From Yoonia maritima (GTDB lineage Bacteria; Pseudomonadota; Alphaproteobacteria; Rhodobacterales; Rhodobacteraceae), in NCBI RefSeq assembly GCF_003003285.1, contig NZ_PVTP01000014.1:38418-102417 (forward strand): 64,000 bases of DNA. The letters are read 5' to 3'. Shown here one piece after another: positions 13,584-23,601 of this stretch. The notes under the pieces are model-generated. The model had not been told where the DNA came from. It saw only the letters and a program-made list of their open reading frames with translations, and ran no database searches. Position numbers and translations under genes: made by a program. How positions within the stretch are numbered: the first letter of the stretch is position 1; each line of letters starts with the position of its first letter.

Positions 13584-14342
13584 TTAGTAAGAGAAGAATG
13601 CGTCGCTAATTCCGCGTGTAGGAAGGACTGTTCCGCCACCGTTACCATGGTTAACGCGTATGCCGACTGCGACAGAATCGACAGATCCATAATCATAGAA
13701 GTAGTCATCGTCGCTACCTGATCGCCCGCTAGACGCAAGGTCGGCGTATGCTTCAACGCCGTTACCAAATGAATACATTCCACCGATAGATGCGGTACTG
13801 TAAGTATCTGAATAGTCGTCGTCTGTAAGTGACGATCCGGTTAGGGCATCAAATCCTATTGTGAAGAAAAAGCCGTTTGATACATGGAACTCACCTGAAG
13901 CACCCCATATAGTAACGTCTTCAAATACAGCAGTTGCGTAGTCGTCTACAAAACCGACATAACCCTGAATCCGTGATCTAGCCGTGCTAGAACCGCTTTC
14001 AATTCCGAAAGCTGTGTTGGAATCGTCGCCATACGAGTCTTGTGATACAAATGCGCCAATCGTCGTGTTTGTATTTACACGGTACATTGCACGTAGTGTT
14101 GCGTTGAGCGTGTCATCGTCCAAGTCATCCCGCTGATAGAGTGAAAGTGCACCGCCAAATGCGAATTGTGGTGCGATCGAAAATGCGCCGCTGGCATCGA
14201 ACGAATTACCGGAAACGTCTGTATCATCGTCGGTAACAGTTGCAAACTTTGCACCAAAGCTCGCACCAGTAAATTCTTGAGCAAATGTCGGGAATGCAGT
14301 GAGTGCGACGAGCATCGCTGCTGGAATGGATTTAGTTAGCAT
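13584..14342 (-). CDS. exported beta-barrel-like protein of unknown function
   Basis: A 252-residue acidic protein with a clear signal peptide, cut after PTFA. The mature part alternates short Gly/Ser/Asp turns with strands such as FGGALSLYQRDD, TLRAMYRVNTNTTIGAFV, IQGYVGFVDD and ASIGGMYSFGNGVEAYADL, and ends in FFSY. This pattern and the terminal aromatic residue fit a small outer-membrane beta-barrel. Aspartate-rich loops may bind calcium. It is monocistronic, between an inverted repeat upstream and a terminator downstream. A barrel is inferred, not proven. Confidence 0.75.
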   Translation of the reverse strand: MLTKSIPAAMLVALTAFPTFAQEFTGASFGAKFATVTDDDTDVSGNSFDASGAFSIAPQFAFGGALSLYQRDDLDDDTLNATLRAMYRVNTNTTIGAFVSQDSYGDDSNTAFGIESGSSTARSRIQGYVGFVDDYATAVFEDVTIWGASGEFHVSNGFFFTIGFDALTGSSLTDDDYSDTYSTASIGGMYSFGNGVEAYADLASSGRSGSDDDYFYDYGSVDSVAVGIRVNHGNGGGTVLPTRGISDAFFSY

Positions 14343-14374
14343 CGCTCAACCTTGTATCATATGAAAACATAATG

Positions 14375-14408
14375 GGGTTATGCGCCACGCTTTACAGTTG
14401 CATAACCC
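14375..14408. repeat. 9-bp inverted repeat between gyrA and the barrel-like gene
   Basis: GGGTTATGC and GCATAACCC separated by 16 bases. It is placed after the gyrA stop and 33 bases before the barrel gene start. It may end gyrA transcription (T content after it on the minus strand is modest) or serve as an operator. Confidence 0.45.
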
Positions 14409-14454
14409 TCAATGCTCGTTTTAGGAGAGTGTGTGTTTTTGCCGTCACAACAAT

Positions 14455-17211
14455 CTAATCAGATGCGTCCGTTGTATCCTCGGCGTCTGCCTCGTCGCCT
14501 TGATCGGCAATCCATGCGACACTTACCACGGTTTCACCTTTGCCAGTATCGAATACTTTGACGCCGCCAGCGCCGCGTGACCGGAAGGAGATACCCTCGA
14601 TTGGAACGCGGATAGACTGACCTGTCGACGTGACAAGCATGATTTGATCCGACATCTCGACCGGGAACGATGTCACCAGTGGACCGCCGCGCATCGCTTT
14701 GTCCATTGCTGCAACGCCCATGCCGCCACGTCCGCGAACGGGGTAGTCATGGCTGGATGACAGTTTGCCAGAGCCTTTGGCGGTGATCGTTAGGATCAGG
14801 TTTTCGGCGGCGGACATCTCAGCATAGCGTTCTTGGCTGATTGCACCTGCGACTGCTTCTTCTTCGTCATCCGTTTCCGCATCATCGGCCAAGCCAGCCA
14901 TTGCACGGCGCATTTTCAGATATGCAGCACGCTCATCGGCCTCGGCCTTGAAGTGGCGAATGATTGACATGGAAACGACCTTATCGTCGCCTTGCAGCTT
15001 GATGCCGCGCACACCAACAGAAGCGCGCGAGTTAAAGACGCGGACATCTGTTGCTGGGAAGCGGATTGCACGACCTGAATCAGTGACCAGCATCACGTCA
15101 TCATCGTTTGATGCGATACGTGCGTTAATCAGTGTTGTCTCAGCGTGATCATCCTCAAACTTCATCGCTATCTTGCCGTTACGCATAACGTTCGTGAAAT
15201 CTGACAGTTTGTTCCTGCGAACGGTACCGGCGGAGGTCGCAAAGACGACTTGCAGATCGTCCCATTCGTCCTCGGGGCGGTCAACGGGCATGATCGCCGC
15301 GATGGATACACCTTGCGGAATAGGAAGGATGTTAACGATGGCTTTGCCTTTGGCAGTACGGCTGCCAAGCGGCAGGCGCCAGGTCTTAAGCTTGTAGACC
15401 ATTCCGTCTGTCGTAAAGAACAACAGTTGCGTATGCGTGTTGGCCACAAAGAGGGTGGTCACCACGTCCTCTTCTTTGGTCTGCATGGATGACAGACCTT
15501 TACCACCACGACGTTGTGCGCGGAAATCGGCAAGGGCTGTACGTTTGATGTAACCGCCAGACGTGACCGTCACGACCATGTCTTCGCGTTCGATTAGGTC
15601 TTCGTCGTCCATGTCGCCAGCCCAGTCGACGACTTCGGTGCGGCGAGGCACAGCAAACTGATCGCGTACTTCGTGTAGCTCATCACGGATGATCTGCATG
15701 ATGCGATCGCGTGAACCCAAAATTTCTAGGTATTCCCGTATCTTACCTGCCAGTTCTTGAAGTTCATCTGTCACTTCTTTGACGCCAATTTGGGTCAAAC
15801 GCTGAAGGCGCAATTCAAGGATCGCACGGGCCTGTGTTTCGGACAGGTTATATGTGCCGTCTTCGTTGGCGGTATGGGTCGGATCGTCGATCAGCGCGAT
15901 ATATTCGAGGATCGTTTCAGCTGGCCAACGACGTGTCATCAGTTTTTCACGCGCAGTCGCGGCGTCAGCAGATGAACGGATAGTCGCAACGATTTCATCG
16001 ATGTTTGTGACGGCGACAGCCAAACCACACAGGATATGCGCGCGTTCACGCGCCTTGCGCAGTTCATATGCGGTGCGTCGCGCAACCACTTCTTCGCGGA
16101 AGTCGATAAACGCGGTCAGGAACGCGCGTAGCGTCAGCTGTTCTGGCTTGCCGCCGTTCAGCGCAAGCATGTTACAGCCGAAGTAAGTTTGCATCGGCGT
16201 AAAGCGGAACAGCTGGTTCAGAACGACCTCGGCCGTGGCGTCGCGCTTCAGTTCAACAACAACTCGAACACCATTACGGTCAGATTCGTCTTGAACATGT
16301 GCAATGCCTTCGATCCGCTTTTCACGGGCGGCTTCGGCGATCTTGTCGATCATCGCGGCTTTGTTCACCTGATAGGGAATTTCGTCGATGACGATTGCGT
16401 AGCGATCTTTACGAATTTCTTCGACGTGCGTTTTTGAGCGCACAACGACAGAACCACGGCCTTCAAGATAGGCTTTGCGCGCACCGCTGCGGCCTAGAAT
16501 AATCCCACCAGTTGGGAAATCAGGGGCAGGGACATATTCGATCAATTGTTCAGATGTCAGGTCTGGTTCGTCAATCAGTGCCAATGTCGCATTGATCACT
16601 TCGCCCAAGTTATGAGGCGGAATGTTGGTCGCCATACCAACAGCAATACCGCCGGCACCGTTGACCAGCATGTTCGGGAACCGTGCAGGTAGAACAGTGG
16701 GTTCACGGTCTTTGCCGTCGTAGTTGTCTTGGAAATCAACCGTGTCTTTGTCGATATCAGCCAGCAAGAATGCAGCAGGCTTATCCATCCGGACTTCGGT
16801 GTAACGCATCGCAGCGGCGCGGTCGCCATCCATCGAGCCAAAGTTACCTTGTCCATCAAGCAGCTTTAGCGACATTGAGAAATCTTGGGCCATCCGGACC
16901 AATGCGTCGTAAATCGCACTGTCACCGTGAGGGTGATATTTACCCATAACATCGCCAACAGAACGCGCTGATTTTCGGTAAGGTTTGTCCGACGTGTTAC
17001 CGCTTTCGTTCATACCATAAAGGATGCGGCGGTGTACTGGTTTTAGCCCATCGCGCAAATCGGGGATCGCACGACTTACGATCACGCTCATGGCGTAATC
17101 AAGATAGCTGGTTTTCAGCTCGTGCTCGATGGTAACCGCTGGCCCGTCATAAACATAACGTGCTGGCGTGTTTTCGTCATCGTTTTCAGGGGTTTCTGGA
17201 GTATCGTTCAC
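14455..17211 (-). CDS. gyrA: DNA gyrase subunit A
   Basis: Subunit that cuts and rejoins DNA in gyrase, introducing negative supercoils. The catalytic tyrosine is Tyr137 (AAMRYTEV). The quinolone-resistance region reads [12 protein letters not shown] with Ser98 and Asp102, equivalent to E. coli Ser83 and Asp87, so it is in the susceptible state. The C-terminal domain has the GyrA box QRRGGKG and beta-pinwheel blades. An acidic insertion around residues 795-812 ([12 protein letters not shown]) is a usual alphaproteobacterial variation. The 918-residue length is full. It is transcribed alone. Confidence 0.97.
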   Translation of the reverse strand: MNDTPETPENDDENTPARYVYDGPAVTIEHELKTSYLDYAMSVIVSRAIPDLRDGLKPVHRRILYGMNESGNTSDKPYRKSARSVGDVMGKYHPHGDSAIYDALVRMAQDFSMSLKLLDGQGNFGSMDGDRAAAMRYTEVRMDKPAAFLLADIDKDTVDFQDNYDGKDREPTVLPARFPNMLVNGAGGIAVGMATNIPPHNLGEVINATLALIDEPDLTSEQLIEYVPAPDFPTGGIILGRSGARKAYLEGRGSVVVRSKTHVEEIRKDRYAIVIDEIPYQVNKAAMIDKIAEAAREKRIEGIAHVQDESDRNGVRVVVELKRDATAEVVLNQLFRFTPMQTYFGCNMLALNGGKPEQLTLRAFLTAFIDFREEVVARRTAYELRKARERAHILCGLAVAVTNIDEIVATIRSSADAATAREKLMTRRWPAETILEYIALIDDPTHTANEDGTYNLSETQARAILELRLQRLTQIGVKEVTDELQELAGKIREYLEILGSRDRIMQIIRDELHEVRDQFAVPRRTEVVDWAGDMDDEDLIEREDMVVTVTSGGYIKRTALADFRAQRRGGKGLSSMQTKEEDVVTTLFVANTHTQLLFFTTDGMVYKLKTWRLPLGSRTAKGKAIVNILPIPQGVSIAAIMPVDRPEDEWDDLQVVFATSAGTVRRNKLSDFTNVMRNGKIAMKFEDDHAETTLINARIASNDDDVMLVTDSGRAIRFPATDVRVFNSRASVGVRGIKLQGDDKVVSMSIIRHFKAEADERAAYLKMRRAMAGLADDAETDDEEEAVAGAISQERYAEMSAAENLILTITAKGSGKLSSSHDYPVRGRGGMGVAAMDKAMRGGPLVTSFPVEMSDQIMLVTSTGQSIRVPIEGISFRSRGAGGVKVFDTGKGETVVSVAWIADQGDEADAEDTTDASD

Positions 17212-17392
17212 GTGGACCGCCTGTTGTTATTCTTACTGCTATATCTCGTTCAGGATACCTTATCAGACACTTGATATAGGGCGCAATGGGCGATGCTGGG
17301 TTGGCGAATTGGGGGCGGTTAGTGACGCTTAACATATTGTTTTTATTACCCAAGTTTCCGCAGAAAATTGGATATTTTTTGTGGTTAAAATG

Positions 17393-17426
17393 TGGGGCAG
17401 GAAATCGCGGTGATTTTCCTGCCCCA
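17393..17426 (-). terminator. strong hairpin after ornithine cyclodeaminase
   Basis: TGGGGCAGGAAAT pairs with ATTTTCCTGCCCCA with a short loop, just past the stop of the arginase-cyclodeaminase operon. On the minus strand ACATTTTAA follows, so the T-run is imperfect. Confidence 0.65.
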
Positions 17427-17431
17427 AAGCA

Positions 17432-18478
17432 TTATCCAGCGCGTTTAATCATACCGAACAAATCGCGGGGGTCATCAGGGTCGGCGATCAGGTCGATATC
17501 GACATAAAATGGCGTGTCTTTGATCTGCTTGTGGACATAGCGAAGGGCGCTAAAGTCCTCGATTGCAAAGCCGACACCGTCGAACAGGGTAACCTCTGAT
17601 GCGGATGTGCGGCCCGGCGTTGCGCCTGTGATAACCTGCCAAAGCTCTGTGACCGGGTGGTCTTCGGGCATTTGCTGAATTTCGCCTTCGATACGGGTCT
17701 GCGGTGGGTACTCAACGAACACGGTTGATCGGGCAACAATATCACGGTGAAGTTCTGTCTTGCCGGGGCAGTCGCCGCCGATTGCGTTGATGTGGACGCC
17801 CGCGCCAACCATGTTGTCGGTCAGGATCGTTTGCATATCCTTATCGGCAGTGGCCACTGTGATGACGTCAGCGCCTTCAATGGCTTCTTCTGGCGTCGTG
17901 CAGGTCGTAATCGTGAACCCAAGATCAGCTAAGTTGGCAGCGCATTTTTTTGTCGCTTCTGGGTCAATATCGTACAAGCGGATATCATTGATGCCACAGA
18001 CCGCCTTGATCGCGAGGCATTGGAATTCTGACTGCGCGCCATTGCCAATCATGGCCATGGTTTTCGCGTCAGGCGATGCAAGGTGCTTGGTCGCTACAGC
18101 AGACATGGCGCCTGTGCGCAGGGCCGTAAGTACTGTCATCTCTGAAAACAGGATCGGATAGCCTGTGTAAACATCAGCCAAGACGCCGAACGCTGTTACA
18201 GTCTGTAGGCCTTCCTTCATGTTTTTCGGATGACCGTTCACATACTTGAAACCGTAAAGCTCACCATCAGATGTCGGCATCAGTTCGATCACACCAACGT
18301 CTGAATGGCTACCTAGGCGTGGCGTTTTGTCGAACAATTCCCAACGGGCAAAATCGTGTTCAATTTCACGCGCCAGATCAGCCATAAAGGTTTCGATACC
18401 GATGCTGTGGATCAGTCGCATCATGTTGTCGACGCTTACGAATGGAACCATCGCGAGAGGTGAGGCTTTGAGTGTCAT
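17432..18478 (-). CDS. ocd: ornithine cyclodeaminase
   Basis: Converts ornithine to proline and ammonia with tightly bound NAD. It is a 348-residue member of the OCD/mu-crystallin family. Visible landmarks are YGFKYVNGHPKN near the substrate lysines, LTALRTGAMSAVATKHLA, the Rossmann loop MIGNGAQSEFQ, HINAIGGDCPGKTELH and LFDGVGFAIEDF. Its ATG overlaps the stop of the arginase gene by 4 bases, so arginine goes to ornithine and then proline from one operon. Confidence 0.93.
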   Translation of the reverse strand: MTLKASPLAMVPFVSVDNMMRLIHSIGIETFMADLAREIEHDFARWELFDKTPRLGSHSDVGVIELMPTSDGELYGFKYVNGHPKNMKEGLQTVTAFGVLADVYTGYPILFSEMTVLTALRTGAMSAVATKHLASPDAKTMAMIGNGAQSEFQCLAIKAVCGINDIRLYDIDPEATKKCAANLADLGFTITTCTTPEEAIEGADVITVATADKDMQTILTDNMVGAGVHINAIGGDCPGKTELHRDIVARSTVFVEYPPQTRIEGEIQQMPEDHPVTELWQVITGATPGRTSASEVTLFDGVGFAIEDFSALRYVHKQIKDTPFYVDIDLIADPDDPRDLFGMIKRAG

Positions 18479-19404
18479 TGGTGGCTCCGGGTTGGTCGAT
18501 CAAATACGCGGCGACCCAGCAGGGATGCTGTCAGGTCGACCATGAGGTTTGCGGTCTGGCCGCGGTCATCAAGAAACGGGTTAAGTTCAACAAGATCGAG
18601 AGAGGTCACGAGACCCGAATCCGACAGCATTTCCATGACTAGGTGGCCTTCGCGCACCGTGGCGCCACCCGGAACGGTTGTTCCAACTGCAGGTGCAACA
18701 GATGGGTCTAAGAAATCCACATCTAGGGAAACATGCAACATACCGTTGACGGCATGGACCTTGTCCAAGAACGCCTGCAGCGGGGCGCTGATCCCTTGTT
18801 CGTCGATTGTCCGCATATCCACGAGCATCACATCGCCATCGTCAAGGACGGCATGTTCAGCGGCATCAACCGACCGCAAGCCAATCATGCAGATGTTCGC
18901 GGGTTCGACGCGCACGGGCAGGGGTGGATAGGCGTCAAAGCCGTCGCGCCCAGTGACATAGCCCACTGGCGTGCCGTGCAGGTTTCCGCTGTCGGTCGTA
19001 TCAGGCGTATGGATGTCGCTGTGCGCATCCAGCCAAAGCGCAAAAAACGGTCGGTTCTGTTTGGCCGCGTGGGCGGCCATACCTGCAACAGTCCCAGCCG
19101 CAAGCGCATGGTCACCACCCATAAAGATGGGCATGCCGCGAGGCGCTGCTTCTTCAGCGGCGGCCATGAGGGTTTGTGTCCAGCCGACATTTTCGGCCAG
19201 CTTATAGACTTGCGGGTTTCGGGCAGGCGCCACCTCAACGGATGCGGGGCGCAGGTTGCCGATGTCTTCGACTGTGTGTCCAAGTTCAGTGATCGCCTCT
19301 GAGATGCCAGCGGTTCGGTATGCGTCGGGGCCCATGAGGCAACCACGAACGCGTTTTCCGCAGTCCACCGGTGCCCCAATTAAGATGCAGTGTTTTTGTG
19401 TCAT
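18475..19404 (-). CDS. rocF: arginase
   Basis: Hydrolyses arginine to ornithine and urea. All manganese ligands are present: His99 (GGDHA), Asp126, His128 and Asp130 (WLDAHSDIHT), Asp228 and Asp230 (SLDVDFLDP). The start at 19404 (MTQKHCILIGAP) gives a normal 309 residues; the frame is open 47 codons further upstream but has no family similarity there and runs into the divergent regulator. It is first in the operon with ornithine cyclodeaminase. Confidence 0.95.
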   Translation of the reverse strand: MTQKHCILIGAPVDCGKRVRGCLMGPDAYRTAGISEAITELGHTVEDIGNLRPASVEVAPARNPQVYKLAENVGWTQTLMAAAEEAAPRGMPIFMGGDHALAAGTVAGMAAHAAKQNRPFFALWLDAHSDIHTPDTTDSGNLHGTPVGYVTGRDGFDAYPPLPVRVEPANICMIGLRSVDAAEHAVLDDGDVMLVDMRTIDEQGISAPLQAFLDKVHAVNGMLHVSLDVDFLDPSVAPAVGTTVPGGATVREGHLVMEMLSDSGLVTSLDLVELNPFLDDRGQTANLMVDLTASLLGRRVFDRPTRSHQ

Positions 19405-19414
19405 TCCAAAATTA

Positions 19415-19454
19415 TTGTTCAAAACAACGGGTGGTGGTAGCGCACAAAACGTGC
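19415..19454. promoter_or_regulatory. candidate operators in the arginase / Lrp divergent promoter
   Basis: Two short palindromes lie in the 77-base divergent gap: TTGTT-CAA-AACAA at 19415-19427 and GCAC-AAAAC-GTGC at 19442-19454. AT-rich dyads of this sort are typical targets of Lrp/AsnC regulators. Binding by the adjacent regulator is inferred. Confidence 0.45.
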
Positions 19455-19481
19455 AAAATGCATCTAAATTGTACAAAGTGG

Positions 19482-19910
19482 ATGGTTGAATTGGACAAAC
19501 TGGATACACGGCTTGTCGGGGCGTTGCGTCGAAATGGGCGCGCATCGCTGTCAGAGCTGGCAGCAGAACTGAACGTGACTCGCAGCACCATTCGGACGCG
19601 ACTTGATCGGCTGGTAGAAGGTGGTGAAATCGTTGGGTTTTCGGTGGTCACCCGTTCAGACGTGCGGCCAGATCCAGTACGCGGCTTCATGAGCTTGGAA
19701 ATCGCGGGGCGCGGTGCCGAGAAGATATCAAAAAGCCTAACGCGTATGCCCCAAGTGCAGATGGTTCATTCAACCAATGGCACTTGGGATTTGATCGCAG
19801 AAATCGGAACGGCGACGCTCGAAGAATTCGATCAGGTGCTATCCGCTATTCGCCGCCTAGAGGGTGTCACGCGGAGCGAGACGAGCCTTCTTTTGTCGAC
19901 GCGCCGCTAA
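19482..19910 (+). CDS. Lrp/AsnC family transcriptional regulator
   Basis: A 142-residue protein. The N-terminal winged helix-turn-helix is ELDKLDTRLVGALRRNGR then SELAAELNVTRSTIRTRLDRL, and the C-terminal ligand-binding RAM domain includes VHSTNGTWDLIAEI. ATG at 19482 fits the family N-terminus, although a longer open frame exists. It is divergent from the arginase operon and most likely controls it in response to arginine or ornithine, like ArgR-type Lrp members in other alphaproteobacteria. Its 3' end overlaps that of dsbB by 44 bases in the opposite direction. Confidence 0.9.
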   Translation: MVELDKLDTRLVGALRRNGRASLSELAAELNVTRSTIRTRLDRLVEGGEIVGFSVVTRSDVRPDPVRGFMSLEIAGRGAEKISKSLTRMPQVQMVHSTNGTWDLIAEIGTATLEEFDQVLSAIRRLEGVTRSETSLLLSTRR

Positions 19911-20358
19911 GGACAACAGCCGCGACCCAGAAGCCAACCAAAACGAAAGAAAAGATACCGTTCCATGTTGGCATCGAAAGCGTCAGGAACTCCCATGACA
20001 CTTGATCGCACATGATGACTTTTGGGCCCTCAATAGCGAGTAGGCCTGCGCCATCTAGGCCATTCAGCAGGCCGTTGCCTGTGCAGCTACTTGGGCCTTC
20101 CCACCAGTCACGTTCAACGCCCATATGGAAAAAGCCGATTGAACCAGTCGTTGCCGCGGCCAATGCGCCAAGGATCGGCAAAAGCCGCCCTCGGATTTTA
20201 CATGCCAATAGCCCGATCACAATCGCGGCCACATGTGGCCAGCGTTGCCAAAGACACATTGCGCAAGGCGGATATCCCAAAAACTGAAATGTAAATGCGC
20301 CAGCCATCAATGCAGCCGATCCACCTGCCGCGATAAGAACCATTAAATTACGTGTCAT
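19867..20358 (-). CDS. dsbB: disulfide bond formation protein DsbB
   Basis: Inner-membrane protein that reoxidises DsbA and passes electrons to quinone. About 163 residues with four membrane segments. The first cysteine pair is in GYPPCAMCLWQRWPH and the second is Cys in PSSCTGNG and VIMCDQ. ATG at 20358 overlaps the stop of the VTT-domain gene by 4 bases, which fixes the start better than the longer open frame. It is convergent with the Lrp gene, with overlapping 3' ends. Confidence 0.92.
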   Translation of the reverse strand: MTRNLMVLIAAGGSAALMAGAFTFQFLGYPPCAMCLWQRWPHVAAIVIGLLACKIRGRLLPILGALAAATTGSIGFFHMGVERDWWEGPSSCTGNGLLNGLDGAGLLAIEGPKVIMCDQVSWEFLTLSMPTWNGIFSFVLVGFWVAAVVLSGASTKEGSSRSA

Positions 20359-20933
20359 AGTAGCCCCACAACGGCGAACCCGCCAAGCAGCAGAACGCAA
20401 AACGCGATGAAAACAAGCCCAAGTCGGCGTTCGATAAAGTCACGGATAGGTTCCCCAAATTTCCACAAAAGTACTGCGACCAAGAAGAACCGCAGCGCAC
20501 GCGCGATAATGGCGGAAATAACAAATACAGGGAATGATAGTTGCGTCACGCCTGACGCGATCGTGATGACTTTGAACGGGAAGGGCGTGACGCCAGCAGT
20601 CAAGACAGCCCACGCGCCCCATTCATTGTACTTTGCTGCGAATTCTTCAAACGCATGACCTTTACCATAAAAGTCTAGGATGGGTTGGCCGACAGTCTCC
20701 ATCAATGCAAAGCCGATGTAGTAGCCAAACATCCCACCTAACACTGACGCAACTGTTGCAACGGCCGCAATGAGGAACGCGCGTGATGGGCGCGCAATGA
20801 TCATCGGGATCATCAAAACGTCCGGCGGGATTGGAAAAAACGAAGATTCGACGAAGGCAACCACTGCAAGTGCCCAAAGCGCATAGCGTGATTGGGCCAA
20901 TGACAATGTCCAATTGTAGAGACTACGCAACAT
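20355..20933 (-). CDS. YqaA-like VTT/SNARE-associated membrane protein
   Basis: A 192-residue multi-pass protein of the VTT (DedA-like) superfamily. Features are FVESSFFPIPPDVLMIPMIIA, with the conserved acidic-to-FFPIPPD motif, a glycine-rich segment GGMFGYYIGF, and TPFPFKVITIASG. Relatives are linked to lipid scrambling and membrane homeostasis. ATG at 20933 is preceded by GGAAGG; a longer open frame lacks support. It is upstream of dsbB, overlapping by 4 bases. Confidence 0.88.
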   Translation of the reverse strand: MLRSLYNWTLSLAQSRYALWALAVVAFVESSFFPIPPDVLMIPMIIARPSRAFLIAAVATVASVLGGMFGYYIGFALMETVGQPILDFYGKGHAFEEFAAKYNEWGAWAVLTAGVTPFPFKVITIASGVTQLSFPVFVISAIIARALRFFLVAVLLWKFGEPIRDFIERRLGLVFIAFCVLLLGGFAVVGLL

Positions 20934-21046
20934 TCTAGAACCTTCCAGTATTTTATGCGTTAGGCCACGCTGGCACAGCGGGGTCAAGCTTGTGCCGTTA
21001 CTCGATGCAGTTAAAATGGTTCATAGGCAACGGGAGAGACTAGGCG

Positions 21047-21898
21047 ATGAAATGGCAGGGACGACGCGGTAGCGGCAAAATCGAGGATCGACGACGCGCT
21101 GGTGGCGCACGGAGCGCGGGCGGAATTGGTGGTATTGGTGCTGTCGTTGTTTTGCTGATCGGCTGGTATTTTGGCGTTGATGTTAGCCAATTTGTAAACC
21201 TTGATGGGGCCGGGCAGGGCAGTGCGCAATCGGCTGAACTGACGCCTGCTGATGAACGTGCCGCTGAATTTGTATCTGTAACATTGGCCGATACAGAGGA
21301 TGTCTGGACAGATATTTTCCGTCACCAACTAGGGCAGGTCTATAACGCACCAACCTTAGTGCTGTTTAAGGGGCAGACCCAATCAGCATGTGGCGGCGCG
21401 TCCGCTGCAACTGGACCGTTCTATTGCCCACCCGAGAAGAAAGCATTTCTTGATACGGCGTTCTTTACCACACTCGAAGATCGTTTGGGCGCGGGTGGCG
21501 ATTTTGCGGCAGCCTATGTCGTTGCACATGAGATTGCGCACCACGTGCAAAATGAATTGGGTATCCTAGGGCAAGCAAATCAAATTCGAGCGCGGTCTTC
21601 TGAGGCGGAATCAAATGCGATTTCCGTGCGGATTGAATTACAGGCTGACTGTTTTTCTGGTATTTGGGCACGTGCAGCACAGCAAAAGTTCAATAGCCTC
21701 GAGCAAGGCGACATTGCAGAAGCAATGAACGCGGCCGCGCAAATCGGCGACGATACACTGCAACGCAATGCTGGGCAGCGCGTGCAACCACACACATTTA
21801 CGCATGGAACAAGCGCGCAACGTCAGCGCTGGTTTGCGCGTGGTTTCGAGACTGGTAACTTAAGCGATTGCGATACTTTCGGTGCTACGCGACTTTAA
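21047..21898 (+). CDS. neutral zinc metallopeptidase, YpfJ family
   Basis: A 283-residue protein with a basic Gly/Arg-rich N-terminus (MKWQGRRGSGKIEDRRR), one membrane segment around residues 25-42, and a periplasmic domain. The zinc site is AHEIAHHVQNELG, followed by ELQADCFSGIWA, which supplies the third ligand. FYCPPEKKAFLDTAFF is also typical of the family. Probably an envelope-anchored peptidase; the substrate is unknown. It is divergent from the VTT gene. Confidence 0.9.
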   Translation: MKWQGRRGSGKIEDRRRAGGARSAGGIGGIGAVVVLLIGWYFGVDVSQFVNLDGAGQGSAQSAELTPADERAAEFVSVTLADTEDVWTDIFRHQLGQVYNAPTLVLFKGQTQSACGGASAATGPFYCPPEKKAFLDTAFFTTLEDRLGAGGDFAAAYVVAHEIAHHVQNELGILGQANQIRARSSEAESNAISVRIELQADCFSGIWARAAQQKFNSLEQGDIAEAMNAAAQIGDDTLQRNAGQRVQPHTFTHGTSAQRQRWFARGFETGNLSDCDTFGATRL

Positions 21899-21960
21899 TA
21901 CAAGAAATTGCATTCGACTGATTGACGTTGCGCGCGCACCGCATTAGGAGGTCCGCACTG

Positions 21961-22046
21961 GCCGATGTGGCGGAATGGTAGACGCAGGGGATTCAAAATC
22001 CCCCGATAGTAATATCGTGAGAGTTCGAGTCTCTCCATCGGCACCA
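21961..22046 (+). tRNA. tRNA-Leu (anticodon CAA)
   Basis: Seven-base acceptor stem GCCGATG/CATCGGC, anticodon stem GGGGATT...AATCCCC with loop carrying CAA, a long variable arm as in class II tRNAs, T-loop GTTCGAGTC, and encoded CCA at 22044-22046. It reads UUG codons. Confidence 0.95.
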
Positions 22047-22283
22047 GTATTACCTTGTTAAGGTGTAAGGCTTGCAAAATTAAGTCAGGACCGTGGTTGC
22101 AATATGTCGCCATCGCGCCCAAAGCATGTCTTAACTAGGGTAATTACTTGCAAACATGAACTTTTTGCGAGGCTACTCCGAGAATAGGTTGCTTGTCTGC
22201 GCTAGTGGCGGGTAATTTAACGGTGTTTCCGTTCAGAACAGAGCGGCTTTGTGAGTAATGTGTTTGAACAGGGGATTTTCGCA

Positions 22284-22976
22284 ATGACAGTCGTGAACAC
22301 ATGTCCTGATAGCACTGCTCTTTGGTGCGTAAATAAGCCTGCCAATTCGGCTGCTGGAACTGATCCATCATTACCTCAAAAGATCGTACCTTGCTTTACT
22401 CCGGGCACTGCAATCGCCACCCCGCGTGGTGAAATTCTTGTCGAAGATTTGAAGGTTGGTGCGCGGGTGCTCACGCGTGATAACGGAATCAGACACATCA
22501 ATTGGGTCGGACATAAGTCAGTCACGACAGATGACCTAAAGACGACACCGGGCATTCGCCCAATTTTCATCAAAGCTGGGGCATTGGGTGATGGTCTGCC
22601 TGAACGTGATATGCTGGTATCTCCGTACCACCGGGTATTGATCGTTTCTGAAATGGCGCAGATGTATTTTGAACAAAACGAAGTACTGGTTTACGCAAAA
22701 GACCTTACGAAGATTGATGGTGTGAAAATCGGTGCGCCGCAGGATCTTACCTATGTGCATTTCATGTGTGAACATCACGAGGTGGTCTTGTCCAACGGAA
22801 CATGGACCGAGACATTCCAACCCGGTGATTATTCACTTCGCGGCGTGGACGAAGATCAACGCGAAGAGTTGTTTCAACTATTCCCTCAGCTTGCCACAAT
22901 GGAAGGCTTAAAGCAGTATCGTGCGGCTCGTAAGACATTGCAGAGAAAAGAAACTAAAGTCCTTTTTAAGTCTTAG
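22284..22976 (+). CDS. Hint-domain protein (hedgehog/intein fold)
   Basis: A 230-residue protein. After about 36 residues comes the Hint start VPCFTPGTAIATPRGEILVEDLKVGARVLTRDNG, then INWVGHKSV, RPIFIKAGALG, MLVSPYHRVLI and VHFMCEHHEVVLSNGTWTETF. This is the Hint_2 type common in Rhodobacteraceae exported or RTX-like proteins. The catalytic Cys precedes the FTPGT block. The ATG at 22284 follows AGGGGA; a GTG at 22251 is an alternative. The 3' end overlaps that of the next gene by 11 bases, convergently. Self-splicing or cleavage is possible but not shown. Confidence 0.85.
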   Translation: MTVVNTCPDSTALWCVNKPANSAAGTDPSLPQKIVPCFTPGTAIATPRGEILVEDLKVGARVLTRDNGIRHINWVGHKSVTTDDLKTTPGIRPIFIKAGALGDGLPERDMLVSPYHRVLIVSEMAQMYFEQNEVLVYAKDLTKIDGVKIGAPQDLTYVHFMCEHHEVVLSNGTWTETFQPGDYSLRGVDEDQREELFQLFPQLATMEGLKQYRAARKTLQRKETKVLFKS

Positions 22977-23574
22977 TGCCGGCGCGCCAGTCTGCCCAAT
23001 CTTTGGGAGTGTCTAAGTCCAGAAGTGCTTGTTTGCCAAGTGGCACAAGCCGCATTTGATCACGGTGTTTTTTGATAATCGGGGCAGCCCCATTATCGCC
23101 TGACAAATGTAAGAATTCCGAACGTAGCGCGTTATCAAAAACAACGGGATGGCCGGGGTTTCCCTCGTGTGTCGCACCACGCCAAATAAGGTGGTTTGGG
23201 TGCTCTTCAACTGCGCAAAGCATGTGAACCAGATCAGATGTTTGCAAAGATACAAGGTCAGCGAGAATTATCATAAACTTAGAACATGGTGCTAGCCTTG
23301 CGACCGATTCCCGTAATGTCGCTCCGATCCCTTCAGTTGCCTGTGGTATCGCCAAAAGAGTAACATCTAACCCTGAAAGTAGTGCTGCTCTTGGGTGATC
23401 GGCCGAGGGCAGCGCCACATAGACATGTTGTTGTGTTGCGATTGCTTTTTTGCATTGGGTCCGAAGAAGAGGTTCCCCATCGACCACTTCGTTTAATTTG
23501 TCACGACCATTCATACGGCTTGAGCTGCCCGCAGCCAAAATGAGGGTCGGGCAGTCAATGTTGTTTATGATCAT
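22966..23574 (-). CDS. MobA-like nucleotidyltransferase
   Basis: A 202-residue protein with the nucleotide-binding start LILAAGSSSRMNGRDKL, the metal-site region ILADLVSLQTSDL (usual LADMP is altered), and GNPGHPVVFDNALRSEF then LSGDNGAAPII. This matches the MobA/MocA family that transfers CMP or GMP to molybdopterin, sometimes encoded with xanthine dehydrogenase maturation genes. None of those is nearby, so the substrate is uncertain. It is convergent with the Hint gene. Confidence 0.83.
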   Translation of the reverse strand: MIINNIDCPTLILAAGSSSRMNGRDKLNEVVDGEPLLRTQCKKAIATQQHVYVALPSADHPRAALLSGLDVTLLAIPQATEGIGATLRESVARLAPCSKFMIILADLVSLQTSDLVHMLCAVEEHPNHLIWRGATHEGNPGHPVVFDNALRSEFLHLSGDNGAAPIIKKHRDQMRLVPLGKQALLDLDTPKDWADWRAGTKT

Positions 23575-23601
23575 AAATGCCCCATTGGCATTACAAGCCC
23601 C

